6,041 nt of DNA from Pseudomonadota bacterium (GCA_023424585.1 JAFADT010000881.1:1-6041); one strand, 5' to 3'; positions 1 through 4,890 are shown, counted from the first letter of the stretch. The notes: a model not told the origin generated them from the sequence alone. Translations and numbers: made by a program.

Positions 1-5
1 ACGCG

Positions 6-21
6 TGTTCCACGTGGAACA
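6..21. promoter_or_regulatory. parS: parS site 1 (perfect)
   Basis: TGTTCCACGTGGAACA. It is the only site ending in A, so it is a full 16-bp palindrome. The symmetry extends to 22 bp (3-24), making it the most symmetric site in the window. Confidence 0.95.
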
Positions 22-112
22 CGCCGCTGGATCCCAGCGCTTCGATGCACCTTGGTTCGCGAACCCGGAGGGGCCCTGCTGGGGGTTGAGCGCGGTCGCG
101 AAAGCCCAACCG

Positions 113-128
113 TGTTCCACGTGGAACG
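113..128. promoter_or_regulatory. parS: parS site 2 (perfect)
   Basis: TGTTCCACGTGGAACG, 107 bp after site 1. It is preceded by GCGAAAGCCCAACCG, one version of the box found before most sites. Confidence 0.95.
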
Positions 129-195
129 GCTGGCTTGAAGCAGGTCCTCCCTGCGCGTGGGCACGACACGTCATGGGCTCATGGATGCGAAGGCA

Positions 196-211
196 TGTTC
201 CACGTGGAACG
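196..211. promoter_or_regulatory. parS: parS site 3 (perfect)
   Basis: TGTTCCACGTGGAACG, 83 bp after site 2. This is the shortest spacing in the array, about eight helical turns. It is preceded by GATGCGAAGGCA. Confidence 0.95.
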
Positions 212-300
212 CCCTCACGTGGATGAGGCGCATGGGTGGGGTCACGTCGTCATCGTGCAGGGGCGCGCTGTTGACGGTGGAGCATATGGCCGCGAAGGCG

Positions 301-316
301 TGTTCCACGTGGAACG
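301..316. promoter_or_regulatory. parS: parS site 4 (perfect)
   Basis: TGTTCCACGTGGAACG, 105 bp after site 3. It is preceded by GCCGCGAAGGCG and followed by the palindrome GTGGATCCAC at 323-332. Confidence 0.95.
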
Positions 317-406
317 TCCGGCGTGGATCCACCGCCTCGCGGCACCGTGGTTCGTGAGCCGTGCGGGATCGCTCCGAGGTTCAACGCGCTCGGGGATGAG
401 AAGGCG

Positions 407-422
407 TGTTCCACGTGGAACG
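407..422. promoter_or_regulatory. parS: parS site 5 (perfect)
   Basis: TGTTCCACGTGGAACG, 106 bp after site 4. It is preceded by GATGAGAAGGCG and followed by the palindrome GTGGATCCAC at 428-437, as in the previous unit. Confidence 0.95.
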
Positions 423-507
423 GTCTCGTGGATCCACCGTCTTCAAGCCCCAGGGCTCGCGAACCGCGCGATGCGCTGACTTGAGTTGGATCGAGGAAGC
501 ACGCGGG

Positions 508-523
508 TGTTCCACGTGGAACG
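508..523. promoter_or_regulatory. parS: parS site 6 (perfect)
   Basis: TGTTCCACGTGGAACG, 101 bp after site 5. It is preceded by GAGGAAGCACGCGGG. Confidence 0.95.
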
Positions 524-610
524 TCCTGAGGTGGAGGACTTGTCGCAGCGGGCAGGAACGCGATGCGCAGCCCTGGGGCTTCGCTGAAATGGCGCGTGGA
601 GGCATGGCCG

Positions 611-626
611 TGTTCCACGTGGAACG
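611..626. promoter_or_regulatory. parS: parS site 7 (perfect)
   Basis: TGTTCCACGTGGAACG, 103 bp after site 6. The following spacer carries GCGGCACCGTGATTCG, nearly identical to part of the spacer after site 4. Confidence 0.95.
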
Positions 627-717
627 CGCCGGTGAATCAAACAGCCTTGCGGCACCGTGATTCGCATGGTGCGCGGGACCGTTCGTCCAGCGGATCGTGT
701 TCGTGGATGCGTGAGCG

Positions 718-733
718 TGTTCCACGTGGAACG
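718..733. promoter_or_regulatory. parS: parS site 8 (perfect)
   Basis: TGTTCCACGTGGAACG, 107 bp after site 7. It is preceded by GTGGATGCGTGAGCG. Confidence 0.95.
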
Positions 734-856
734 ACTGGATGAAGAAGCGTGTTCGCGGGTCGGCGTGGGCCTGTGAGGGAGCCATCGGCTGGGGCGCCGT
801 GGTTCGCGCCAGTTGATGGACCGTGCCTCAACGCACGCCCCCTGATGGCGTGAACG

Positions 857-872
857 TGTTCCACGTGGAACG
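857..872. promoter_or_regulatory. parS: parS site 9 (perfect)
   Basis: TGTTCCACGTGGAACG, 139 bp after site 8. This is the longest gap between neighbouring perfect or near-perfect sites in the array. Confidence 0.95.
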
Positions 873-949
873 ACCTGACGGAGCCCTTTCGCATGGCGCA
901 TGAGTGCGCGAGTCGTCCAGGGTGGAGCGTGTTCGCGAAAGCATGAGCG

Positions 950-965
950 CGCTCCATGTGGAGCG
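950..965. promoter_or_regulatory. Decayed parS site between sites 9 and 11
   Basis: CGCTCCATGTGGAGCG matches 12 of 16 parS positions. It lies exactly midway (93 bp each way) between two perfect sites. Two of the four changes are at mirrored positions, T to C on the left and A to G on the right, so dyad symmetry is kept over 949-966 except for the central pair. The position and symmetry show it derives from parS. Whether ParB still binds it is unknown. Confidence 0.7.
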
Positions 966-1042
966 CCTCGCTGGACCACCTGCCTCGCGGTGCCGGAGTC
1001 CACGCAGGTCGTTGGCTGAATGGGTTCGCGGAAGCACGTGCG

Positions 1043-1058
1043 TGTTCCACGTGGAACG
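1043..1058. promoter_or_regulatory. parS: parS site 11 (perfect, last of the dense array)
   Basis: TGTTCCACGTGGAACG, preceded by GCGGAAGCACGTGCG. It is the last perfect 16-mer in the window. Only single-mismatch or decayed copies occur to its right. Confidence 0.95.
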
Positions 1059-1147
1059 GCCTGCATGGCTGGGCCCGACCGTCCTCGGATGACCGGGCTC
1101 CGAAACGCGCCGCCGTTCCTCGGCGTGGTGGTGCTCGCATGCGCGAG

Positions 1148-1590
1148 ACGCTGTTCAGGCGGAGCCGCTCACCGCCGATGCGCTGCCTGCGCTGAGTGGG
1201 GTCCGCGAGCTGCGTCGGTCGGTCTTTCCCAACGCGCGTTCGTGCAGGTGTGAGCGCCCTTCAAGTGGCTTGTCTTCGATGCGCCGCCGGCGTCGGGTAG
1301 GGGCCGCGTGAAGCGTGGCCAGACCTTCGCGGCAAGGTGCTCGTTCATCTGCGGGCACCGCCAAATGGAGTGGCTCGTCTTCGATGCGCTGACCGCGTTG
1401 GGTAGGGGCTGCGTGAAGCGTGGTCGGACCTTCGCGGCGCGGTGTCCGGGGATCCGCGAGCGCCCTTCAGATGAGGCGCCCCACTTCCGATGCGCAGACC
1501 GCGTTGGGCAGGGCGCGCGAAGCGCTGGTCGGACCTTCGCGGCGAGGTGCTCGCATCCGCGCGACGCCGTTCACGTGAAGGGGCCGCGTT
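1148..1590. repeat. Diverged ~105-bp tandem repeats with parS remnants
   Basis: The motif CTTCGATGCG at 1274 recurs at 1379 and, as CTTCCGATGCG, at 1484. ACCTTCGCGGC(A/G), GGGTAGGGGC or GGGCAGGGCG, and GTGAAGCG or GCGAAGCG recur with the same ~105-bp step. This is the spacing of the parS sites to the left. Where parS would be expected there are only remnants: TGTTCAGGCGGAGC (centre about 1156), TTCAAGTGG (1264), GGAGTGGC (1369), TTCAGATGAGG (1470) and the short palindrome TTCACGTGAA (1570-1579). Periodicity and shared sequence are visible directly. Descent from the parS units is inferred. No gene is supported here. Confidence 0.65.
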
Positions 1591-1693
1591 CGCATCGCGG
1601 TGCTCATCCCGGTGGAGGCGCTCGCCATGAGGCAGCACCCGCCGACGTGGTTCGCGAAGAGCACTGGCGCGAAGCCCGCCACGGCATCGCCCG

Positions 1694-1709
1694 GGTTCCA
1701 CGTGGAACG
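1694..1709. promoter_or_regulatory. parS: parS site with one outer mismatch
   Basis: GGTTCCACGTGGAACG differs from the local consensus only at the first base. The inner 14 bp form a perfect palindrome, so ParB binding is likely. It stands alone, 651 bp after the last perfect site. Confidence 0.88.
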
Positions 1710-1822
1710 CCCGGCCGGTCATGGCTGGGGCTCACGCATCCCATGGCCTCGTCACGGCCCGGGGCTCAGCCGAGAACCCGATGCTCCGTTGCCCGCGATG
1801 ACGAGGCCCTCAGCGTGCATCG

Positions 1823-1838
1823 TGTTCCACCTCCACCG
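1823..1838. promoter_or_regulatory. Half-eroded parS
   Basis: TGTTCCACCTCCACCG has an intact left half-site (TGTTCCAC) and a degraded right half, 12 of 16 matches overall. It lies 129 bp after the site at 1694. It is probably a remnant, and strong ParB loading is not expected without the second half-site. Confidence 0.4.
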
Positions 1839-2278
1839 CGCGGCTTCGGGAACAGGAGCCTCCGCCGCGCAACGGGTGCCCGTCGCTTCGATGCCGGTCC
1901 CTGGTGGAAGCCCGCGGTCCGCGCCAGTTGGGGCCACCCGCGAACCCGGTCACCGGAGCCCGGGAGCACACGGATGCCAGCCCGACGATGGCAGCCATGC
2001 CGCCCGCGGCGACCTGCGCACCCCATGCGGCACCATCCGCGAACCGCTCGAACGCGCGGACCCGCTGGAGGCCAACGACGGGCTCGCCCATCCAACGAGG
2101 AGGCGCCGAACCGCGCGCGCTGCTTCCTCGCCACCGCGAATCCAGAACCCACGCCCCGAAGTCACCGAACCAGCTTCAGCTCCGTCACCTCGCCTCACGA
2201 GCCCGGACAAAAAGCCGAGCCCTCGCCGGCCCCGGCCTGCGCGACACCCACGCGCCTCACGACCCCGCGCGGCCCACC

Positions 2279-2294
2279 TGTTCCACGTGAAACG
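2279..2294. promoter_or_regulatory. parS: parS site of the asymmetric Bacillus-like form
   Basis: TGTTCCACGTGAAACG differs from the local consensus by one base (G to A in the right half). This matches the asymmetric TGTTNCACGTGAAACA form familiar from Bacillus subtilis, except for the last base. It is the strong site closest to parA, about 330 bp before its start. Confidence 0.88.
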
Positions 2295-2463
2295 CGGACC
2301 CGCGAACCGCTCGGACCCGCTGCGCGAAATCCACCGCGCGCGCCCCCCGGAAAAACCCAACACCCTTCCGCCCCGCACGGAATCAGCGCCGGCAAGCAGC
2401 CAGGCAGGCACGCGCGGCCACCCCCAACCGCGCGAATTCCCAGCCCTCACACCCCCACCCACG

Positions 2464-2501
2464 GGCCCCCGAGCGAGGGGCCGGGCACGGCCCCGGGGCC
2501 G
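2464..2501. repeat. Overlapping GC-only hairpins upstream of parA
   Basis: GGCCCC (2464-2469) can pair with GGGGCC (2477-2482). GGGGCCG (2477-2483) can instead pair with CGGCCCC (2488-2494) across a GGCA loop. CGGCCCCGGGGCCG (2488-2501) is itself a perfect 14-bp palindrome. The structures are mutually exclusive. There is no T-run after them on either strand, so a simple intrinsic terminator is not obvious, although they could end transcription entering from the left. Confidence 0.5.
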
Positions 2502-2515
2502 GCTTGGATGGGAAA

Positions 2516-2545
2516 TTGATCCGTCCTCGACCCCCGTGCTAGCTG
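2516..2545 (+). promoter_or_regulatory. Weak candidate parA promoter
   Basis: TTGATC (2516-2521) resembles a -35 box (4 of 6). After 18 bp, TAGCTG (2540-2545) is a poor -10 box preceded by TG at 2537-2538, as in extended -10 promoters. It sits at the only relatively AT-rich patch (GGAAATTGATC) in the several hundred bases before parA. That location is the main argument, since the -10 match is weak. Confidence 0.25.
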
Positions 2546-2556
2546 CCTGATCAGGC
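2545..2556. promoter_or_regulatory. 12-bp palindrome next to the candidate parA promoter
   Basis: GCCTGATCAGGC is a perfect 12-bp dyad beginning where the candidate -10 box ends. Its place would suit an operator, but the binding protein is unknown and the sequence is unlike parS. Confidence 0.35.
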
Positions 2557-2561
2557 CCCGA

Positions 2562-2583
2562 TTCGCGCGCACGTCCGCGCGAA
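2562..2583. promoter_or_regulatory. 22-bp near-perfect dyad upstream of parA
   Basis: TTCGCGCG (2562-2569) and CGCGCGAA (2576-2583) are perfect inverted arms around CACGTC. Counting the central ACGT, 10 of 11 base pairs are symmetric. The dyad ends 39 bp before the ATG. It could be an operator in DNA, or an 8-bp hairpin with a 6-nt loop if transcribed. It is not a parS: beyond the central CACGT almost nothing matches. Confidence 0.5.
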
Positions 2584-2594
2584 CCGCGGGCGGG

Positions 2595-2622
2595 GCCCTG
2601 GCGTCAGCCGGGGCGAGAGAGG
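2595..2622 (+). promoter_or_regulatory. Leader hairpin and ribosome-binding site of parA
   Basis: In RNA, GCCCUGGC (2595-2602) pairs with GCCGGGGC (2607-2614) through eight pairs including one U-G, closing a GUCA tetraloop. The purine-rich GAGAGAGG (2615-2622) follows at once. Its AGAGG end touches the ATG at 2623 but lies 9 nt before an in-frame GTG at 2632, a more usual distance. The spacing therefore favours the GTG as start, while GGGG at 2610-2613 could serve the ATG. Confidence 0.45.
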
Positions 2623-3423
2623 ATGGGCCACGTGGGTCGTATCATCTGCATCTCCAACCAGAAGGGCGGCGTGGGCAAGACCACCACCGCCATCAACCTC
2701 GCCGCGAGCCTCGCCTCCGCGGAGCGCCGCACCCTGCTGGTGGACATGGACCCCCAGGGCAACGCCGGCAGCGGCCTGGGCCTCAAGCGCGAGAACCTCA
2801 CCGGCACCGTCTACGACGCGCTCCTCGGCGGCCGCCCCGCCTCCGAGCTGGTCCACCCCACCGAGCTGCGCTTCCTCCAGGTCATCCCCGCCACGCCCGA
2901 CCTCACCGGCGCGGAGGTCGAGCTCGTCAACCAGGAGCGCCGCGAGTTCCGCCTGCGCGAAGCCCTGCTGCCGCTCAAGGACAAGTACGACTACATCATC
3001 ATCGACTGTCCGCCCTCGCTCGGCCTGCTCACGCTCAACGCGCTCGTGTCCGCGGACTCCGTCCTCATCCCGCTCCAGTGCGAGTACTACGCGCTCGAGG
3101 GCCTGTCCCAGCTCACGCACACCATCGACCTGGTCAAGCAGGGGCTCAACCCCTCGCTGAAGATGGAGGGCATCCTGCTCACCATGTTCGACGCGCGCGC
3201 CAACATCGCCCACCAGGTCGTGGACGAGGTGCGCGGCTACTTCAAGGACCAGGTCTTCCAGGCCGTCGTGCCGCGCAACGTGCGCCTGTCCGAGTGCCCG
3301 TCCTTCGGCAAGCCCATCATCCTCTACGACATCAAGTCCAAGGGCTGCGAGAGCTACCTGGCCCTGGGCCGCGAGCTGATGCGCCGGGACTCCCCCAAGC
3401 CGTCCAAGCGCCGGGTCGCCTGA
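2623..3423 (+). CDS. parA: Chromosome-partitioning ATPase ParA (Soj family)
   Basis: This is a cytoplasmic Walker ATPase that binds DNA non-specifically as an ATP dimer and moves ParB-parS complexes along the nucleoid. Visible motifs are the deviant Walker A KGGVGKTT (14-21, with the signature lysine K14 and K19), switch I/A' VDMDPQGN (40-47) and Walker B IIIDCPPS (125-132). The C-terminal region VVPRNVRLSECPSFGKPI (215-232) is typical of Soj proteins. The 266 residues fit a chromosomal ParA without the N-terminal helix-turn-helix of plasmid ParAs, so it should not repress its own promoter through such a domain. The ATG gives MGHVGRI. A GTG at 2632 has better ribosome-binding-site spacing and would give 263 residues beginning MGRIICISNQKGG. 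The gene lies 118 bp before the chosen parB start. The tail PKPSKRRVA is short and basic. Confidence 0.97.
   Translation: MGHVGRIICISNQKGGVGKTTTAINLAASLASAERRTLLVDMDPQGNAGSGLGLKRENLTGTVYDALLGGRPASELVHPTELRFLQVIPATPDLTGAEVELVNQERREFRLREALLPLKDKYDYIIIDCPPSLGLLTLNALVSADSVLIPLQCEYYALEGLSQLTHTIDLVKQGLNPSLKMEGILLTMFDARANIAHQVVDEVRGYFKDQVFQAVVPRNVRLSECPSFGKPIILYDIKSKGCESYLALGRELMRRDSPKPSKRRVA
2624..2639. promoter_or_regulatory. parS-like core overlapping the parA start
   Basis: TGGGCCACGTGGGTCG matches the local parS at 12 of 16 positions, including the whole central CCACGTGG and both outer pairs. It overlaps the ATG and the alternative GTG of parA. Some similarity could be chance, because the codons for Gly-His-Val-Gly supply the core. 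ParB binding is not shown. Confidence 0.35.
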
Positions 3424-3460
3424 CCGGCCGCCTCCTTAATAGAGAGCTGTGAATGGCGGG

Positions 3461-3474
3461 ACCGGGTGCCCGGT
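3461..3474 (+). repeat. Short inverted repeat in the parA-parB gap
   Basis: ACCGGG and CCCGGT are separated by TG, giving a tight hairpin between parA and parB with no T-run behind it. It may stabilise or process the transcript. Its role is unknown. Confidence 0.3.
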
Positions 3475-3501
3475 TCGCCGTGAAGCGCCGATAGGCCCAT
3501 G

Positions 3502-3529
3502 CGCGCCGGCCCCACGCCGGCGCGGGGAG
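3502..3529 (+). promoter_or_regulatory. Hairpin abutting the parB ribosome-binding site
   Basis: CGCGCCGGC (3502-3510) and GCCGGCGCG (3516-3524) form a perfect 9-bp GC-only stem with loop CCCAC. The last stem base is the first G of GGGGAG (3524-3529), the likely Shine-Dalgarno, 12 nt before the GTG start. The stem could limit ribosome access and so lower ParB output relative to ParA, or act as a transcription pause. The structure is visible, the effect is inferred. Confidence 0.5.
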
Positions 3530-3541
3530 TTCCCAACCGCC

Positions 3542-4441
3542 GTGCAGAAGAACGCAGACACCCAGAAGCGCGCCCTCGGCCGGGGCCTCTCCGCCCTCAT
3601 CCCCCAGGCCGCGCCGGCCCCCGCCGCCCCGCCGCCGAAGCCCGGCGTGCTCAAGCTGGCCATCGAGTCCATCCACCGCGACCCGCTCCAGCCCCGCCGC
3701 CACTTCGACGAGACCAGGCTCCACGAGCTCACCGAGTCCATCAAGGCGCAGGGCCTGCTCCAGCCCATCCTCGTCCGCAAGAACCCGAACAAGGGCGGCG
3801 ACGGCTACCTCATCATCGCGGGCGAGCGCCGCTGGCGCGCGTCCCAGGCCGCGGGCCTGAAGGAGATCCCCGCCATCGTGCGCGAGGTCACGGAGGCCGA
3901 GTCCTTCGAGCTGGCCCTGGTGGAGAACCTCCAGCGCGCGGACCTCAACCCCATCGAAGAGGCGGACGGCTACCGGCGCCTGGTGGACGAGTTCAAGCTC
4001 ACGCAGGAGCAGGTGGCCCAGAAGGTCGGCAAGGAGCGCTCCACCGTCGCGAACGCGCTGCGCCTGCTGGCCCTGCCCCCGGACGTGAAGGCCATGGTGG
4101 CGGACGGGTCGCTGTCCATGGGCCACGCGCGCGCGCTGCTCGGCGTGCCCCGGCTGCCGGAGCTCCAGAACCTGGCGAAGCAGGTGACGGAGAAGAAGCT
4201 GTCCGTGCGCGACACGGAGCGGCTGGTGCAGCAGGGCCGGTCCGCGAAGGGCGGCAAGGACTCTGGGAAGCCGGCGCCCAAGGTGAGCCCCCAGGTGAAG
4301 TCGCTCACCGAGGAGTTGCAGCGCCGGCTGGGCACCAAGGTTCGTCTAACGGAGAAAAGCCCGGGAAAAGGCACCCTCGAAGTCGACTTCTTCTCCTACG
4401 ATGACCTCGACAGGCTGTTGAAGCTTCTGAGGAAGGAGTAG
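3542..4441 (+). CDS. parB: Chromosome-partitioning protein ParB, parS-binding CTPase clamp
   Basis: ParB binds parS, closes into a CTP-dependent sliding clamp and spreads, and stimulates ParA ATPase. From the GTG at 3542 the protein has 299 residues. LGRGLSALI (12-20) is the N-terminal ParA-interaction motif, followed by a Pro/Ala-rich linker (23-34). The ParB/Srx CTP-binding domain follows, with QPILVR (74-79), GERRWRA (94-100) and ENLQRADLNPIEEA (128-141). A helix-turn-helix (about 153-178, LTQEQVAQKVGKERSTVANA) recognises parS. A charged, flexible stretch (about 245-265) leads to the C-terminal dimerisation domain ending in LLKLLRKE. An in-frame GTG at 3449 would add 31 residues, but they run through two hairpins, look unlike any ParB and lack a well-spaced ribosome-binding site, so I prefer 3542. 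The natural targets are the parS sites upstream. Confidence 0.97.
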   Translation: MQKNADTQKRALGRGLSALIPQAAPAPAAPPPKPGVLKLAIESIHRDPLQPRRHFDETRLHELTESIKAQGLLQPILVRKNPNKGGDGYLIIAGERRWRASQAAGLKEIPAIVREVTEAESFELALVENLQRADLNPIEEADGYRRLVDEFKLTQEQVAQKVGKERSTVANALRLLALPPDVKAMVADGSLSMGHARALLGVPRLPELQNLAKQVTEKKLSVRDTERLVQQGRSAKGGKDSGKPAPKVSPQVKSLTEELQRRLGTKVRLTEKSPGKGTLEVDFFSYDDLDRLLKLLRKE

Positions 4442-4444
4442 GGC

Positions 4445-4888
4445 GTGGCGCTCCTTGGCGGGAAGAAAGACGAAGCACCCAGCAAGCCCCTGTTCAAACG
4501 GGAGGAGGATTTCGTGTCGACGCGTCCGGGTGAGGTTCACACGCTTCTGGGCAAGGGAAGCGAGTTCGAGGGGAAGCTCACCTTCGAAGGTCAGGTTCGA
4601 ATCGACGGCAAGTTCAACGGGCAGATTGTCACCAAGGACGTGCTCGTCATCGGTGACGGCGCCCGCGTGCAGGCGGAGATCCAGGCCGGCACCGTCATCA
4701 TCAACGGCACCGTGGAAGGCAACGTGCGCGCCACGCAGCTCATCGAGCTGAAGCAGCCGGGCCGCGTGAAGGGCAACCTGGAGACGCCGTCGCTCTCCAT
4801 GGACCGCGGCGTCATCTTCGAGGGCTCCCTCAAGATGGAGAACCTGGGCAAGGGCGGCAACCCGCCTCCTCCCGGAGAGAAGAAGTAA
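4445..4888 (+). CDS. bacM: Bactofilin, BacM type
   Basis: This is a small cytoskeletal protein that polymerises without nucleotide through a right-handed beta-helix. The 147 residues comprise a flexible N-terminus (1-30: MALLGGKKDEAPSKPLFKRE), a bactofilin core (about 33-133) with repeating short strands such as GSEFEGKLTFEGQVRIDG, VLVIGDGARVQAEI and GTVIINGTVEGNV, and a disordered tail ending NPPPPGEKK. The GTG start has a strong ribosome-binding site, AAGGAG (4433-4438), inside the end of parB and only 3 bp after its stop, so translation is probably coupled. In Myxococcus xanthus BacM is processed at its N-terminus and needed for normal cell shape. Bactofilin scaffolds there also position ParAB through PadC. 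Linkage to parAB here fits that biology. The symbol rests on sequence resemblance plus position. Other bactofilin paralogues would look similar. Confidence 0.93.
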   Translation: MALLGGKKDEAPSKPLFKREEDFVSTRPGEVHTLLGKGSEFEGKLTFEGQVRIDGKFNGQIVTKDVLVIGDGARVQAEIQAGTVIINGTVEGNVRATQLIELKQPGRVKGNLETPSLSMDRGVIFEGSLKMENLGKGGNPPPPGEKK

Positions 4889-4890
4889 CG

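Larger units (their letters stand above)
3..1058. repeat. parS: parS array: ten perfect centromere sites in ~105-bp units
   Basis: Ten copies of the 16-bp palindrome TGTTCCACGTGGAAC(A/G) and one decayed copy are strung through about 1.05 kb without a believable gene. Centre-to-centre distances are 107, 83, 105, 106, 101, 103, 107, 139, 93 and 93 bp. The sequence between sites is diverged but related. A box like GCGAAGGCA or GCGGAAGCACGTGCG lies just before many sites, and TGGATCCACC or CACCGTGGTTCG recurs after several. This suggests descent from an amplified ~105-bp unit in which only parS stayed conserved. In known systems parS is the loading site for the ParB clamp. The array probably continues to the left of the window, because the first site starts 3 bp from the edge. 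Confidence 0.95.
1710..2463. other. C-rich intergenic stretch without a supported gene
   Basis: Apart from the half-site at 1823 and the parS at 2279, I see no gene. Frames are open for hundreds of codons on both strands, but they translate into Pro/Arg/Ala-rich or Trp/Arg/Gly-rich text with no domain, as expected from very GC-rich DNA with few stop codons. The + strand is strongly C-rich here, whereas the parS array to the left is G-rich. GCGAACC recurs (near 1940, 2039, 2301), the complement of the GGTTCGC seen repeatedly in the array. Confidence 0.6.

Noticed and set aside
3..1058. CRISPR array
   Set aside because: The repeated element is a 16-bp palindrome with ~85-90-bp spacers that resemble each other, and it matches parS exactly. 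CRISPR spacers are shorter and unrelated.
250..1140. Several open frames on the - strand across the parS array
   Set aside because: They repeat FHVEH, VPRGT or STWNT wherever a parS is crossed. This is the palindrome being translated, not a repeat protein.
1570..1579. TTCACGTGAA as a functional parS
   Set aside because: It is a perfect 10-bp palindrome, but it lacks one base pair on each side of the parS core, so the half-sites are wrongly spaced for ParB. I treat it as a remnant.
1950..2462. 170-codon - strand open frame in the C-rich stretch
   Set aside because: The product is rich in Trp, Arg, Gly and Ser with no recognisable fold. It is best explained by base composition.
1308..2550. 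Long overlapping + strand open frames (1308-2519 and 1600-2550)
   Set aside because: The translations are Pro/Arg/Ala-rich without any domain, run through parS sites (read as FHVER or VPRGT) and repeats, and overlap each other in different frames. Long open frames are expected in DNA with so few AT-rich stop codons.
1..2622. Replication origin
   Set aside because: I see no DnaA boxes (TTATNCACA type) and no AT-rich unwinding region. A parS cluster often lies near the origin but is not one.
3421..3442. Separate parB promoter using TTAATA as a -10 box
   Set aside because: No -35-like element lies at a suitable distance upstream; TGACCG at 3421 is only 9 bp away. The AT-rich bases alone are not enough.
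3449..3541. Upstream GTG start for ParB adding 31 residues
   Set aside because: The added residues do not look like ParB, cross two hairpins and have no well-spaced ribosome-binding site. The GTG at 3542 gives a normal ParB beginning just before the LGRGLSALI motif.
3332..4126. Long - strand open frame opposite parA and parB
   Set aside because: It lies antisense to two clearly real genes and mirrors their codon pattern.
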